Notes: generated by a model from the sequence alone, not told the origin. A stretch of 36,523 nt of DNA from Hyphomonas sp. UBA5111 (GCA_002414505.1 DHZF01000151.1:1-36523); one strand, 5' to 3'; shown: positions 25,679-35,273, numbered from the stretch's first letter. Program-made: numbers and translations.

Positions 25679-26596
25679 ATGCCCACGACGATGAAGCTAT
25701 CAGAAGCCGTCACAAAAGAAGAACTTCGCGAATTGCGGAAGAAGTCAAACCTTCGCGCCTTCGGCACGGTGGCCTGGAACTGGGGCCTGATCGTCGCGGC
25801 ATTTGCCGTCGCCATCCTCTGGACCAATCCGATGACCATCGCGGCAGGTATTCTCATTCTGGGCGGACGCCAGCTCGGCCTCGGCATCATCAATCATGAT
25901 TGCGCCCACCACGCCCTGTTCAAGAGCCCGAAGGTGGACGAATTTGTCGGTCACTGGATCGCAGGTGCGCCGATGAACATCTCCCTGCCCGCCTATCGTG
26001 CCTACCATCTCAAGCACCACAAATATGCCGGCACGCCGGATGACCCGGATATCATCTTCGTCAAGAATTATCCCGTGGCCAAGGACAGCCTGCGGCGCAA
26101 ATTCGTGCGGGACCTGACCGGCCAGACCGGCTTCCGGGACACGATGCGCAAGATCCGCAGCTTCAAGCTGTCGCGCAACTGGCCGTGGCTCACCTTCCAC
26201 GTCGCCTTGCTGGCCACGCTGACAGCCGTCGGCGCGCCGTGGGCCTATCTCATGTGGTGGGCGGCGGAACTCTTCATCTATCCGGCCATCGTGCGCCTGC
26301 GTCAGATTGGCGAGCACGGCACCTCCAAGGACCGCAGCAGCCTCGAACCCCGCCTCAATACCGGCACCACGGTCGCCCCCTTCTGGCAGCGCGTGCTGAT
26401 CGCCCCGAACGATGTGAACTACCATCTCGAACACCACATGTTCGCCAGCATCCCGCCTTACAATCTGAAGCGGCTACACACGCTGCTTTCAACGCGCGGC
26501 TATTATGACGACTATGACTGCATCTCGCATGGCTATGGCGATGTGCTGCGCCGCGCCGTGCGTCCGGACACGCCGGAAATGGTGCCTGCGGAATAA
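25679..26596 (+). CDS. Fatty acid desaturase family membrane protein
   Basis: A 305-residue inner-membrane di-iron enzyme. The three histidine boxes are present: HDCAHH (residues 73-78), HLKHH (110-114) and HLEHH (249-253), with an extra histidine in GEHG (213). Hydrophobic helices lie at about 32-48, 52-70, 169-185 and 188-205. Enzymes of this family insert a double bond or hydroxyl group into an acyl chain or related lipid; the position and substrate are not predictable here. The divergent PaaX-like regulator is its likely controller. The gene converges on the sialate esterase gene with 7 bp between the stops. Confidence 0.9.
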   Translation: MPTTMKLSEAVTKEELRELRKKSNLRAFGTVAWNWGLIVAAFAVAILWTNPMTIAAGILILGGRQLGLGIINHDCAHHALFKSPKVDEFVGHWIAGAPMNISLPAYRAYHLKHHKYAGTPDDPDIIFVKNYPVAKDSLRRKFVRDLTGQTGFRDTMRKIRSFKLSRNWPWLTFHVALLATLTAVGAPWAYLMWWAAELFIYPAIVRLRQIGEHGTSKDRSSLEPRLNTGTTVAPFWQRVLIAPNDVNYHLEHHMFASIPPYNLKRLHTLLSTRGYYDDYDCISHGYGDVLRRAVRPDTPEMVPAE

Positions 26597-26603
26597 GGCC
26601 GCC

Positions 26604-28547
26604 CTACTCCACGCCTATCCAGAAGGGACCGGCCGGCAGGCCGTTTCCATCGAACAGATTGCACAGGGGCGAATTGCCCTGGCAGTAGCGGATTTCGGAC
26701 ACGGGTGCGTCGCCGGTATCTATAATCACCGCCTCGCCGTCCAGCACAGCCGAGGCGAAGCGGCACGTACCCGCCTCGCACAGCTCCATCCCGAGGACGG
26801 TATCTGAACTGACAGTTTCGAGACCGTCCTCCACGCCCTCAAACGCGATGTGTATCGTATCGCCTTCCCGTGTGGCGCTTGCAGCCACCGGGCCGGACGC
26901 TGCCGCGTCTTCTTCGCCATAGACCAGTGCCTTCATCACGCGCACGACCCGCTCGGCCACGGCCAGCTTGTTCGGCGGATGGATGTCCACCGGGTCGCCC
27001 ATGTCGATGGTCACGGCAAGGCCTACGCCATCATCCTCGTCCGCTACGCGCCGCATGGATTCCCGAATCACGCCCCAACCCGGCTTGCCCGCCTCGGTCG
27101 GCAGCGCGCCGTAGCGCGGCAGCTGCACCACAGTCACCGGCAGGCCGTCGCCAAACTTTGCGCGCCAATCCTGCACCAGCATGTCCAGCAGGCCCTTATA
27201 GGCCTCGCCCTCTCTGGCATTCCCCTCGCCCTGATACCAGATCGCGCCCTTCAGGCGCAGGCCATCCAGAGGCGCGATCATGGCATTGTGCAGCATGGTA
27301 TAGCCCTTGATGGTGAACCAGGGCGCGGGCCGGGGTGTAGCGACGTCCCTCGGCACTTTGCGATACACCCAGCCCTCGGCCAGCGAGACGTCCGTGCCAT
27401 CCTCGAATGCGATGCGTAACTCCGCGTCCGGGCCACTCATACCGCCTGCGCCATAATCATTGTGAACGTTGACGAGGAGCGTGTTCTCGCCCGCCTTCAG
27501 CAGGTTCGCGGGCACCTCATAGGCGCGCAGTCCGCCCCAATCGAATGTCGTGCCGATGGCCGTGCCGTTCAGCCAGGTCATGTCGGTGTCGTCGATCGCG
27601 CCGATATGGATCGTTGCCGATTGATCCGCCTGCTGAGCGGTCAGGGTGAAGTTCACCTTGTGCCAGACCATGCCGAGATGATCGGTCAGTTCCGCATCGC
27701 CCCAAGTGCGCCAGTCGCGCAGCGTCCCCGGCACGGGCGTCCAGTCGCCAGCCTCCGGGGTCTCCCACGGCGCGCCGCCGCCGGTGGCCGGATCATCCAG
27801 CCAGCCTTGCTGCCAGCTTTCGGAATACGCTTTCGCCGCCCCGCCCCGATCGGTCTTGTACCTCTCCAGCAGCGCAACATCCTCGGCATAGTCCGGCACC
27901 GCGCCAATGAGTTCGCCCTTGATCCAGGGCTCGATGCGCGAGCCGCCCCAGCTGGAATTGATCAGGCCAACGGGAATGTCATACGCCTCGGAGATCGCCC
28001 GTCCGCTATAATAGCAGACCGCCGAGAATTCCGCCGCGGTCTCCGGTGTCGTCACCGCCCAGGCGCTCTCTCCGGGCAGGTCCGCATCCGGATCAAGCGA
28101 CAGCCCTTTCTCCACCTGCAACAGGCGGATGTTCGGATGATCCGCCGCAGCGACTTGCCGCTCGGCATAGGTCACGCGCGACAGCGGGTATTCCATGTTG
28201 GACTGGCCGGAGCAGAGGAAGACATCGCCCGCCAGCACATCCCCGACCGCCTGCACGGTCTCACCTTCGGCAGACAGGGTAATCTGATGTGGCCCACCTG
28301 CGGAGAGTTCCGGAAACTCTGTCCACCAGCGTCCGTCCCGTCCGGCGCGAACCGGTGTGGCGGCTGTGTCCAGCGACACCATGAATTCCGCGCCGGGGTC
28401 CGCCGTGCCGAACAGGCGCACCGGCGTATCGCGCTGGATCACCATATGGTCAGTAAACACGCTGGCGAGCTTCGGCGCCTCGGCCATCGCGCCCGGTCCA
28501 AGCAGGGCCAATGCCCCGCACGCCATCATCATCCTGCTGGTAAACAT
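26604..28547 (-). CDS. Sialate O-acetylesterase-like SGNH hydrolase
   Basis: A 647-residue secreted or periplasmic esterase. A signal peptide ends near AMA-E at residue 22. The SGNH core has the nucleophile serine in CSGQSNMEYPL (about Ser116), INSSWGGSRIEPW, AIWYQGEGNA and the catalytic histidine in DIHPPNK. A jelly-roll-like domain is inserted (about residues 250-400), with WLNGTAIG and LLVNVHNDYGAGG, as in known sialate 9-O-acetylesterases. It removes acetyl groups from sialic acids or, in many environmental bacteria, from plant or algal polysaccharides; no sialic acid catabolic gene is nearby, so the polysaccharide role is as likely. GGAGCAG precedes the ATG. Confidence 0.88.
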   Translation of the reverse strand: MFTSRMMMACGALALLGPGAMAEAPKLASVFTDHMVIQRDTPVRLFGTADPGAEFMVSLDTAATPVRAGRDGRWWTEFPELSAGGPHQITLSAEGETVQAVGDVLAGDVFLCSGQSNMEYPLSRVTYAERQVAAADHPNIRLLQVEKGLSLDPDADLPGESAWAVTTPETAAEFSAVCYYSGRAISEAYDIPVGLINSSWGGSRIEPWIKGELIGAVPDYAEDVALLERYKTDRGGAAKAYSESWQQGWLDDPATGGGAPWETPEAGDWTPVPGTLRDWRTWGDAELTDHLGMVWHKVNFTLTAQQADQSATIHIGAIDDTDMTWLNGTAIGTTFDWGGLRAYEVPANLLKAGENTLLVNVHNDYGAGGMSGPDAELRIAFEDGTDVSLAEGWVYRKVPRDVATPRPAPWFTIKGYTMLHNAMIAPLDGLRLKGAIWYQGEGNAREGEAYKGLLDMLVQDWRAKFGDGLPVTVVQLPRYGALPTEAGKPGWGVIRESMRRVADEDDGVGLAVTIDMGDPVDIHPPNKLAVAERVVRVMKALVYGEEDAAASGPVAASATREGDTIHIAFEGVEDGLETVSSDTVLGMELCEAGTCRFASAVLDGEAVIIDTGDAPVSEIRYCQGNSPLCNLFDGNGLPAGPFWIGVE

Positions 28548-28626
28548 GTGCTGCTCCGCCCTTTGATATTTTGACAGGAGCTTTCCCGAAGGCGCCGAAC
28601 TTGTCCAGTGTTAGCGATAACGAAAT

Positions 28627-29676
28627 TTACGCGACCGCCAATCGGAACGCCTTCGCAAACACGCTGGGCAGGCCTTCGACCTCCTCGACCTTGACCCAGA
28701 TCCCGCCTTCAACTCTCGGCTTGCGCGGCGCGCTCGCCCGCATCACCCGGAACCGGAGCGCAAAATGCGTGAAGACATGGCGCACTTCCCCGACCTCTTC
28801 CCAGTCGGCCCTGGCGGGCGCATGCGCCTCCGGAAAGTCACCCTCGACCCACTCCCCGGTCGGTACGGCCAACATGCCGCCGAGCAGGCCCTTGTCCGGT
28901 CGCCGCACCAGCAGCGCCTCGCCCTTCACGACCAGCACATAGGCAATGCCATGCCGCACAGGCTTGGCCACTTTCGCCGGCTTGATCGGATAGCGCTCCG
29001 GTTCGCCCTCTTCCCGCGCCGCGCACAGGTCTGACAACGGGCAGAGCAGGCAGTTCGGCCGGGTCGGCGTGCACACGGTCGCGCCGAGATCCATCAGCGC
29101 TTCGGCGAACTCGCCCGGCCTGTCGTCCGGCACCAGCGCGCGCACCGTCTCGGCAATCACCTTCTTCTCGGCTGCCCACTCGCCCTTCAGCGCCAGCAGC
29201 CGCGCAAACACGCGGTCGACATTGCCGTCCACCGCCGCCGCTTTCTGGTCGAACGCAATCGCCGCGATCGCCCCCGCCGTATAAGGCCCGATCCCCGGCA
29301 GCTTGCGCAGCTCGGCCTCGGTCTCCGGAAACCCGCCCCGCGCGGCCACCTCCCGCGCACATTTCAGCAAATTCCGCGCCCGCGCATAATAGCCCAGCCC
29401 GGCCCATGCGCTCATCACCTCTTCATCCTTCGCCGCCGCCAGCGCCTCGACCGTCGGCCAGCGCGTCAGGAAGGCGTGAAAGTATGGCGTGCCGTGCGGG
29501 ATGGTCGTCTGCTGCATCATGATCTCGCAGAGCCAGACCCGATACGGATCAGGCCGCTCGCCCACGGCCCGGTCCGCCGGCAGCGTGCGCCAGGGCAGGT
29601 CGCGTGCATGGCGCTCGAACCAGGGCAGCAATTTGCCCGGCAGGCTGTTCAAATCTCTGTGCTTTGCCAGTGCCAT
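28627..29676 (-). CDS. mutY: A/G-specific adenine glycosylase MutY
   Basis: A 349-residue repair enzyme that removes adenine mispaired with 8-oxoguanine. The helix-hairpin-helix region is LRKLPGIGPYTAGAIAAIAF, followed by the catalytic aspartate in AAVDGNVDRV. The catalytic glutamate lies in VWLCEIMMQQT (about Glu51). The [4Fe-4S] cysteines have the exact MutY spacing C-x6-C-x2-C-x5-C in CTPTRPNCLLCPLSDLC. The C-terminal third is the NUDIX-like domain that recognises 8-oxoguanine. GAGGAAAAGG precedes the ATG. The gene is divergent from the DUF721 gene, with 38 bp between the starts. Confidence 0.96.
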   Translation of the reverse strand: MALAKHRDLNSLPGKLLPWFERHARDLPWRTLPADRAVGERPDPYRVWLCEIMMQQTTIPHGTPYFHAFLTRWPTVEALAAAKDEEVMSAWAGLGYYARARNLLKCAREVAARGGFPETEAELRKLPGIGPYTAGAIAAIAFDQKAAAVDGNVDRVFARLLALKGEWAAEKKVIAETVRALVPDDRPGEFAEALMDLGATVCTPTRPNCLLCPLSDLCAAREEGEPERYPIKPAKVAKPVRHGIAYVLVVKGEALLVRRPDKGLLGGMLAVPTGEWVEGDFPEAHAPARADWEEVGEVRHVFTHFALRFRVMRASAPRKPRVEGGIWVKVEEVEGLPSVFAKAFRLAVA

Positions 29677-29714
29677 GCCTTTTCCTCGCCTGAAAGCCGT
29701 GCAATCTCGTATGA

Positions 29715-30296
29715 ATGGTCACGAGATCAACCCTTGATCCCATCGAGGAAGCCCGCGCCAGGGTGCGGCTGCGCTACCAGCGGGCGACGCGCACCTATTC
29801 CAACATGCGCCAGATCGGCCTGTCAGCCGAGCGTGTCGGCCGCAAGTCCGGCGCGAAGAAGCTGCCCCCGATTCAGGTGCTGCGCCAGCGCTGGCGTGAG
29901 ATCGCCGGCGAGCAGCTCTACAAATATTGCCGCCCGGAACGCCTCAGCGGCGGCAAGGATGGCCGCGTGCTGACCCTGCTCGTCGTGCCGCAGGCCGCCC
30001 CGATGGTCCAGCACCAGTCCGAAACCCTGCGCCAGCGCGTCTCCGTCTCTGCCGGCGGCGACATCACCGCCATCAAGATCAAACAGGGCTCACTCGGCAC
30101 CGAGCCACCCAAGACGCTGCGCCGCAAGACCCGTCCCCTGACGCTGAAAGAGCGCAAGGAGCTGGAAGACTCCGCCGCCCGGATACAGGACGACAAGCTG
30201 CGCGCCGCAATTGTTGCGCTCGGAGAGGCCATGCTAACCGCAGAGGACACGCCGCGCCCGGCTAAGCCTGCCGGGGACGGCGACCTGCCATTCTGA
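29715..30296 (+). CDS. DUF721/DciA-family protein
   Basis: A 193-residue protein. The DUF721 core is at about residues 48-112: LPPIQVLRQRWREIAGEQLYKYCRPERLSGGKDG, then a strand with LTLLVVPQAAPMVQHQSETLRQRV. The family includes DciA, the ancestral loader of the DnaB replicative helicase. Whether this alphaproteobacterial member is a true DciA is likely but not proved by sequence alone. The C-terminal 60 residues are charged and disordered. There is no good ribosome site in front of the ATG, so the start is somewhat uncertain. It starts the rightward run toward smc. Confidence 0.8.
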   Translation: MVTRSTLDPIEEARARVRLRYQRATRTYSNMRQIGLSAERVGRKSGAKKLPPIQVLRQRWREIAGEQLYKYCRPERLSGGKDGRVLTLLVVPQAAPMVQHQSETLRQRVSVSAGGDITAIKIKQGSLGTEPPKTLRRKTRPLTLKERKELEDSAARIQDDKLRAAIVALGEAMLTAEDTPRPAKPAGDGDLPF

Positions 30297-30325
30297 TCCC
30301 CGCGCTGCCCGCAAGGAGCCCCGAC

Positions 30326-30961
30326 ATGCTGAAATCCCTCCTGAGTGCCACTCTGGCCGCCGCCTTTCTGGCGATGCCCGCCCTCGCCGAAGACCTCTCG
30401 GTCGGTCACACGAAGGGCTCGAAGGATGCGCCGCTGACGCTGATCGAATATGGCTCGCTGACCTGTGGCGGCTGTAAATATTTCCACGACAAGATCCTGC
30501 CGCGCATCGAGGCCGACTATGTCGAGACCGGCAAGGTCCGCTTCATCTTCCGCGAAGTCCTGCGCAATGACGTCGACACCGCCCTCGTCGCGATGGCGCG
30601 CTGCGCCGGCGAGGACAAATTCTTCGAGGCGACCGACGCCATGTTCGAACACCAGCCTGAAATCATCAAATCGGCGCAGGCGGGCACGCTGCTCGACACC
30701 TTCGTGGAGGTCGGTGCGCCCTATGGCATCACCGATGTTGACGCCTTCAATGCCTGCTACGCCGATATGAGCATCCGGCTCGACATGATCGAAGTGCAGG
30801 AAAGCGCCAATCAGTATGACCTGCACGGCACGCCGACCCTGGTCATCAATGGCGAGGAAAAATACGTCGATGACGATTTCAACTCGGCCGATGCGTTCGC
30901 CGCCTATCTCGATGCCGAGCTTGCCGCCCTGCCCGATTCGCCTGCAGCGCAGGCAGAATAG
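30326..30961 (+). CDS. Periplasmic DsbA-family thiol-disulfide protein
   Basis: A 211-residue periplasmic protein. A signal peptide ends at about AMPALA-E (residue 21). The thioredoxin fold has the active site CGGC (Cys47-Cys50) and the cis-proline loop HGTPTL. It belongs to the DsbA/ScsC-like group with an inserted helical domain. It forms or isomerises disulfide bonds in exported proteins. AAGGAG precedes the ATG, and it lies 29 bp after the DUF721 gene. A related lipoprotein version follows, with a CPAC active site. Confidence 0.92.
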   Translation: MLKSLLSATLAAAFLAMPALAEDLSVGHTKGSKDAPLTLIEYGSLTCGGCKYFHDKILPRIEADYVETGKVRFIFREVLRNDVDTALVAMARCAGEDKFFEATDAMFEHQPEIIKSAQAGTLLDTFVEVGAPYGITDVDAFNACYADMSIRLDMIEVQESANQYDLHGTPTLVINGEEKYVDDDFNSADAFAAYLDAELAALPDSPAAQAE

Positions 30962-31029
30962 TTAACAGAAGGGATGGTTGCAGTTAATGAATTGGCAACC
31001 AAACCGACTCAATCCTTAACGCGAAGGTT

Positions 31030-31707
31030 ATGATCATGAATTTCTTCTCACGACGCACTGCGCTTGCAGCGATTTCGGCGCTGGCTCTGGCCGCCTGTGG
31101 TGACACCGGCGCGGACACGACGCCTTCTGGCGATGCCGCCGTGACCGCAGGCAGCGAGCTCGGCCATATCAAAGGCTCGGCCGACGCGCCCGTCACGCTG
31201 ATCGAATACGCCTCGCCGACCTGCCCGGCCTGCAAATACTGGCATGACGATATCCAGCCGGTCGTCCAGTCGGACTATATCGATACCGGCAAGGTGAAGC
31301 TGATCTTCCGTGAATACCCGCTGCACGCACCCGACGTGCCAGCCTATCTGGTCGCCATGTGCGCCGGCGAAGACAAGTATTTCGATGTGCTGGACGAGCT
31401 GTTCGAATACCAGTCCGGCATCGTCGAATCCGCCCAGAACGGCGTCCTGAAAGCCATGCTTCAGACCATCGGCCAGCGTCATGGCATCGAGACCGAAGCC
31501 GATTTCGACGCCTGCATGAACAATCGCGACCTGCGCCAGCAGATGGCCGATATCTACCAGACATCCGAGAAATTCGGCGTCACCGGTACGCCGACCTTCA
31601 TCATTGATGGGGAAGTACACCAGTTCGCCAACATGAACTCGGCTGACAAGGTCAAGGCCGCGCTGGACGCTGCGCTGGAAGCCGCCGGCGTCTCCACAGA
31701 CGAGTAG
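31030..31707 (+). CDS. DsbA-family thioredoxin-fold lipoprotein
   Basis: A 225-residue paralogue of the preceding gene product. The signal peptide ends in the lipobox LAAC (Cys23), so the protein should be membrane-anchored. The active site is CPAC (Cys65-Cys68) and the cis-proline loop TGTPTF. The spacing from the lipid anchor includes a flexible linker of about 20 residues. Two in-frame ATGs at 31030 and 31036 precede the signal peptide; either works. The 68-bp gap to the previous gene contains a small GGTTGC/GCAACC inverted repeat. A different anchor and active-site pair suggest a different redox role from its neighbour. Confidence 0.92.
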   Translation: MIMNFFSRRTALAAISALALAACGDTGADTTPSGDAAVTAGSELGHIKGSADAPVTLIEYASPTCPACKYWHDDIQPVVQSDYIDTGKVKLIFREYPLHAPDVPAYLVAMCAGEDKYFDVLDELFEYQSGIVESAQNGVLKAMLQTIGQRHGIETEADFDACMNNRDLRQQMADIYQTSEKFGVTGTPTFIIDGEVHQFANMNSADKVKAALDAALEAAGVSTDE

Positions 31708-31725
31708 CGGGATGGAGAAGCCAGT

Positions 31726-34700
31726 ATGAAGATAACCGAACTCCGTATTGCTGGCTTCAAATCCTTCGTGGACCCTCAGGATGTGCCGATCGAACCCGGC
31801 CTGACAGGGATCGTTGGCCCGAATGGCTGCGGCAAATCCAATTTGCTCGAAGCCCTGCGCTGGGCGATGGGGGCAAGTTCCGCGCGCGCCATGCGCGGCG
31901 GAGAGATGGATGATCTCATCTTCTCCGGCGCCGATGGTCGCCCGGCCCGCGAGACCGCTGAAGTCACGCTCGTGCTGGACAATTCCAAGCGCACCGCGCC
32001 GCCGGAATTCAACGCCTCCGATACGCTGGAAGTCATCCGCCGCCTGAAGCGCGGCGCAGGCTCCACCTACAAGCTGAATGGCCGGACCGTGCGGGGCAAG
32101 GACATCCAGCTCCTGTTCGCGGATGCCTCGACCGGCGCGAACTCCCCGGCCCTCGTGCGCCAGGGCCAGATCTCCGAACTGATCGGCTCCAAGCCGCAAA
32201 ACCGCCGCCGCATCCTTGAAGAGGCCGCCGGCATTGCGGGCCTGAACTCCCGTCGCCACGAAGCCGAGCTGAAACTGAATGGCGCCGAGACCAATCTCGA
32301 ACGCCTGTCGGAAGTGTCCGCCGAGGTGGAGCGCCAGCTGGCCAGTCTGAAGCGCCAGGCCGCCAAGGCCCGCAAGTACAAGAGCCTGTCGGAAGAGATC
32401 CACGCGCTCGATGCCTTGATCGCGCATCTGCGCTGGCACGAAGCCAAGCTCGCTTGCGACACGGCCCGCACCCAACTGGACAACGCCCGCCGCGCGGTTG
32501 AGGAAAAGACCCGCGAAGATGCGGTATGCGAGCGCCAGCGCATCGAAGCCGGCGAAGGGCTCAATCCCCTGCGCGAAGCTGAAAGTGTCGCCGCCGCCAA
32601 GCTCGGTCAGGCCCGCATCACGCTGGCGCGGCTCGAAACCGAGCGCAAGGTCGCCGCCGAGACACATGAACGCCTCGACGCTGAAGCGACCCGCCTGATG
32701 GAAGACATCGAGCGCGAGCAGGACCAGAAGCTGGAAGCCGAAGACGCACTGGCCCATGCCAGATTCGAACTCTCCTCGCTGCCGGTCCTCGACGAGGCCC
32801 GGAACGAAGAGATCGAAGCCGAAACCCGCCGCGCGCTGGAAGATGCCCGCACGCGCCTCGCGGCTGCCGAGAAGTCCGCCGACGAAGCGCAGGAACGCCT
32901 CTCACAGGTCCGCGCCCAGCGCCGCGCCTCTGAGGAAAACGCCTCCGCCCAGCGCCGCCGCCAGTCCCAGCTCACCTCCGAGATCGACCGCCTGAAAGGC
33001 GAGATGTCCCGCATCGAGGATGCCATCACGCTGGTTGGCCGGTTGAAGGACGCCAGGACTGCCGAGCAGGAGGCCGAAGCCGCCCTGCAGGAGGCCGAAC
33101 GCGCCGTCGAGGCCGCCGAGGCCAATCTCAACACGTCCCGCGAAGCCGAGACCGCTGCACAGGCTCCGCGCGACAGCGCGCAACAGGATGTCCGCGCGCT
33201 GGAAGCCGAGATCGCCGGCCTGCACAAATTGCTCCGCAAGGCCGAGGGTCCGAAAGCCCCGCCGGTCGTTGAACGCATCCGCACGCAGGATGGCTACGAG
33301 AAGGCCATCGCCGCCGCTCTGGGCGACGATATCGAAGCCCCGACCGACCGGTCCGCCGCGATGTATTGGGGCGGCGCCTCGCTTGCCTCGCAATCCCTGC
33401 CGCAGGGCGCCCGTCCGCTGACGGACGTCACCGAAGCGCCCGGCGAACTTGCCGCGCGCCTTGCCCAATGCGGCGTCGTGGACGTGACCGACGGCGAACG
33501 CCTGATGGGCCAACTCCAGCCCGGCCAGCGGCTTGTCTCCGTCGAGGGGCATCTCTGGCGCTGGGATGGCTACATCCGCACCCCGGACGCGCCTGCCAGC
33601 GCTGCGGCCCGCCTTGAACAACAGGCCCGCCTCGAAGCGGCCGAAGCCGAACTGCCCGCGCTGACCGCCACCTATGAGGCGCGCGAAGCTGACCTCGTGA
33701 CCGCCCGTGAGGCGCGCCAGTCTGCCGAGACCAAACTCCGCGATTTGCGTCAGGCCATCGCCCCGGCCCAGCGCGCGCTCAGCGACGCCCGCAACCGCGT
33801 GTCACAGGAAGCGCAAGCCTCCGAACGGGCGGCCATGAAACGCGACACCAGCGGCGAAGCCCTGACCCGCGCCGAGGCCGACCTTGCCATCGTCAACGAG
33901 ACGCTGGCCATGATCGCCCCGGAAGGCCCGGCCGAGGATGAAGCCGCCCTCGAAACCCGCCTCGCCGAAGCCCGTACGATGGTGGCCGAAGCCCGCACCG
34001 CAGAGATCGAAGCGCGTGGCCGCCTGACCGACATCACACGCGGCCGCGAGCAGGCCGCTGCCCGCCGCGATGGCCTCGAACGTGACATCAAGACATGGTC
34101 CGGCCGCATCACCGCGACCGAGGAACGTGTCGCCCGCCTGATCGAACGCCGCCGGACCACGGCTGCCGATGCGCTCGCCGCCAAGGCCCGCCCGGAACAG
34201 CTGGCCGGTGAGATCGAGACTCGCAGCAACGAAGTCGAATCCCTCGAAGCCGAGCGCAAGCGCGTGGCCGACCAGCTGGCGGAGAAGGAAGCGGCCATCC
34301 GCGAGGCCGAACAGGCCGCCCGCGCCGCCGCCAATGCCGCCTCCGAAGCGCGCGAGAATCTCGCCGGCTGGAAGGTGAAGCTCGAAAACGCCGAAGGCCG
34401 GCTCGAAGAGTCGGTCGAGATCGCCCGCAACAATTTCCAGCGCACGCCGGAAGGCCTGCTCGCCATCGCCGAAGCGGGCCTTGAAGAAGAGACGATGGGC
34501 GAGTTCACCCCGCGCGATGCCGAGCGCCGCGCAGATGAGCTTCGCCGCTCCCGCGACCAGTTGGGCGGCGTGAACATGAACGCCGAGGAAGAAGCTGAAG
34601 AGCTGGAAGAACGCCTTGGCTCGCAGGTCACCGAAAAGGAAGACCTCGTCGCCGCCATCGCCAAGCTGCGCCAGGGCGTCGATGCCCTGAACGCCGAAGG

Positions 34701-35187
34701 CCGCGAGCGCCTGCTGAAGGCATTCGAGCAGGTCAACGAGCACTTCAAGGCACTGTTCACCGCCCTGTTCCGCGGGGGGCAGGCCGAGCTGCGCCTGGTC
34801 GATGCCGACGATCCGCTGCAGGCCGGTCTCGAAATCATGGCCCAGCCGCCCGGCAAGAAGCTCGGCACGCTGAACCTGATGTCCGGCGGGGAGCAGGCCC
34901 TGACGGCCGCAGCCCTGATCTTCGCGGTCTTCCTGTCGCGCCCGGCCCCGATCTGCGTGCTGGACGAGGTGGACGCGCCGCTGGATGACGCAAACGTCGA
35001 CCGGTTCTGCAACATGCTCAACGAAATGCGCCAGCGCACCGACACACGCTTCGTGGTAATCACCCACAATCCGGTCACGATGAGCCGGATGGACCGTCTT
35101 TTCGGCGTCACCATGCGGGAAAAAGGCGTTTCCAAGCTGGTTTCTGTGGACCTGCAGGCAGCCGAAGAGCTCGTTGCGGCGGAGTAG
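31726..35187 (+). CDS. smc: Chromosome segregation ATPase SMC
   Basis: A 1153-residue structural maintenance of chromosomes protein. The N-terminal head has Walker A GPNGCGKSN (31-39). Long coiled-coil arms flank a hinge at about 505-610 (VVERIRTQDGYEKAIAAALGDDIEAP...). The C-terminal head has the ABC signature LMSGGEQ (about 1051-1057) and Walker B VLDEVDAP (Asp1080, Glu1081). With ScpA and ScpB, not in this window, it loads near the origin and organises the chromosome. Its 5-prime end is 18 bp after the DsbA lipoprotein gene, so it may be in the same transcript. GGAGAAG precedes the ATG. Confidence 0.97.
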   Translation: MKITELRIAGFKSFVDPQDVPIEPGLTGIVGPNGCGKSNLLEALRWAMGASSARAMRGGEMDDLIFSGADGRPARETAEVTLVLDNSKRTAPPEFNASDTLEVIRRLKRGAGSTYKLNGRTVRGKDIQLLFADASTGANSPALVRQGQISELIGSKPQNRRRILEEAAGIAGLNSRRHEAELKLNGAETNLERLSEVSAEVERQLASLKRQAAKARKYKSLSEEIHALDALIAHLRWHEAKLACDTARTQLDNARRAVEEKTREDAVCERQRIEAGEGLNPLREAESVAAAKLGQARITLARLETERKVAAETHERLDAEATRLMEDIEREQDQKLEAEDALAHARFELSSLPVLDEARNEEIEAETRRALEDARTRLAAAEKSADEAQERLSQVRAQRRASEENASAQRRRQSQLTSEIDRLKGEMSRIEDAITLVGRLKDARTAEQEAEAALQEAERAVEAAEANLNTSREAETAAQAPRDSAQQDVRALEAEIAGLHKLLRKAEGPKAPPVVERIRTQDGYEKAIAAALGDDIEAPTDRSAAMYWGGASLASQSLPQGARPLTDVTEAPGELAARLAQCGVVDVTDGERLMGQLQPGQRLVSVEGHLWRWDGYIRTPDAPASAAARLEQQARLEAAEAELPALTATYEAREADLVTAREARQSAETKLRDLRQAIAPAQRALSDARNRVSQEAQASERAAMKRDTSGEALTRAEADLAIVNETLAMIAPEGPAEDEAALETRLAEARTMVAEARTAEIEARGRLTDITRGREQAAARRDGLERDIKTWSGRITATEERVARLIERRRTTAADALAAKARPEQLAGEIETRSNEVESLEAERKRVADQLAEKEAAIREAEQAARAAANAASEARENLAGWKVKLENAEGRLEESVEIARNNFQRTPEGLLAIAEAGLEEETMGEFTPRDAERRADELRRSRDQLGGVNMNAEEEAEELEERLGSQVTEKEDLVAAIAKLRQGVDALNAEGRERLLKAFEQVNEHFKALFTALFRGGQAELRLVDADDPLQAGLEIMAQPPGKKLGTLNLMSGGEQALTAAALIFAVFLSRPAPICVLDEVDAPLDDANVDRFCNMLNEMRQRTDTRFVVITHNPVTMSRMDRLFGVTMREKGVSKLVSVDLQAAEELVAAE

Positions 35188-35198
35188 CGCACACCTGC

Positions 35199-35218
35199 CC
35201 AATAGAAATCCAATAGAA
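35199..35218 (+). repeat. Helically phased CCAATAGAA repeats before the atp genes
   Basis: CCAATAGAA occurs at 35199-35207 and 35210-35218, exactly 11 bp apart, and a related CCAATACAT lies at 35262-35270 in the promoter. One-turn spacing suggests binding sites for a protein on one face of the helix. A GANTC overlaps the second copy (35216-35220). Confidence 0.4.
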
Positions 35219-35246
35219 TCAGGTCTCTAGCTTTCTGCAATCGCGG

Positions 35247-35273
35247 TTGACTTGCCCGCGCCCAATACATAGT
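35247..35273 (+). promoter_or_regulatory. Possible promoter of the atp F0 operon
   Basis: TTGACT (35247-35252) is a good -35 box; the best -10 is CATAGT (35268-35273), with a short 15-base spacer. It is about 64 bp before the atpI start and after the end of smc, so it fits the operon promoter. I see no clear terminator after smc. Confidence 0.4.

Noticed and set aside
31007..31036. CtrA binding site before the DsbA lipoprotein gene
   Set aside because: TTAACGCGAAGGTTAT resembles the motif, but the spacing does not match TTAA-N7-TTAA.
33750..35270. 506- and 466-codon frames antisense to smc
   Set aside because: smc is complete with both head motifs; the antisense products are Ser/Arg- or Ala/Gly-rich shadows.
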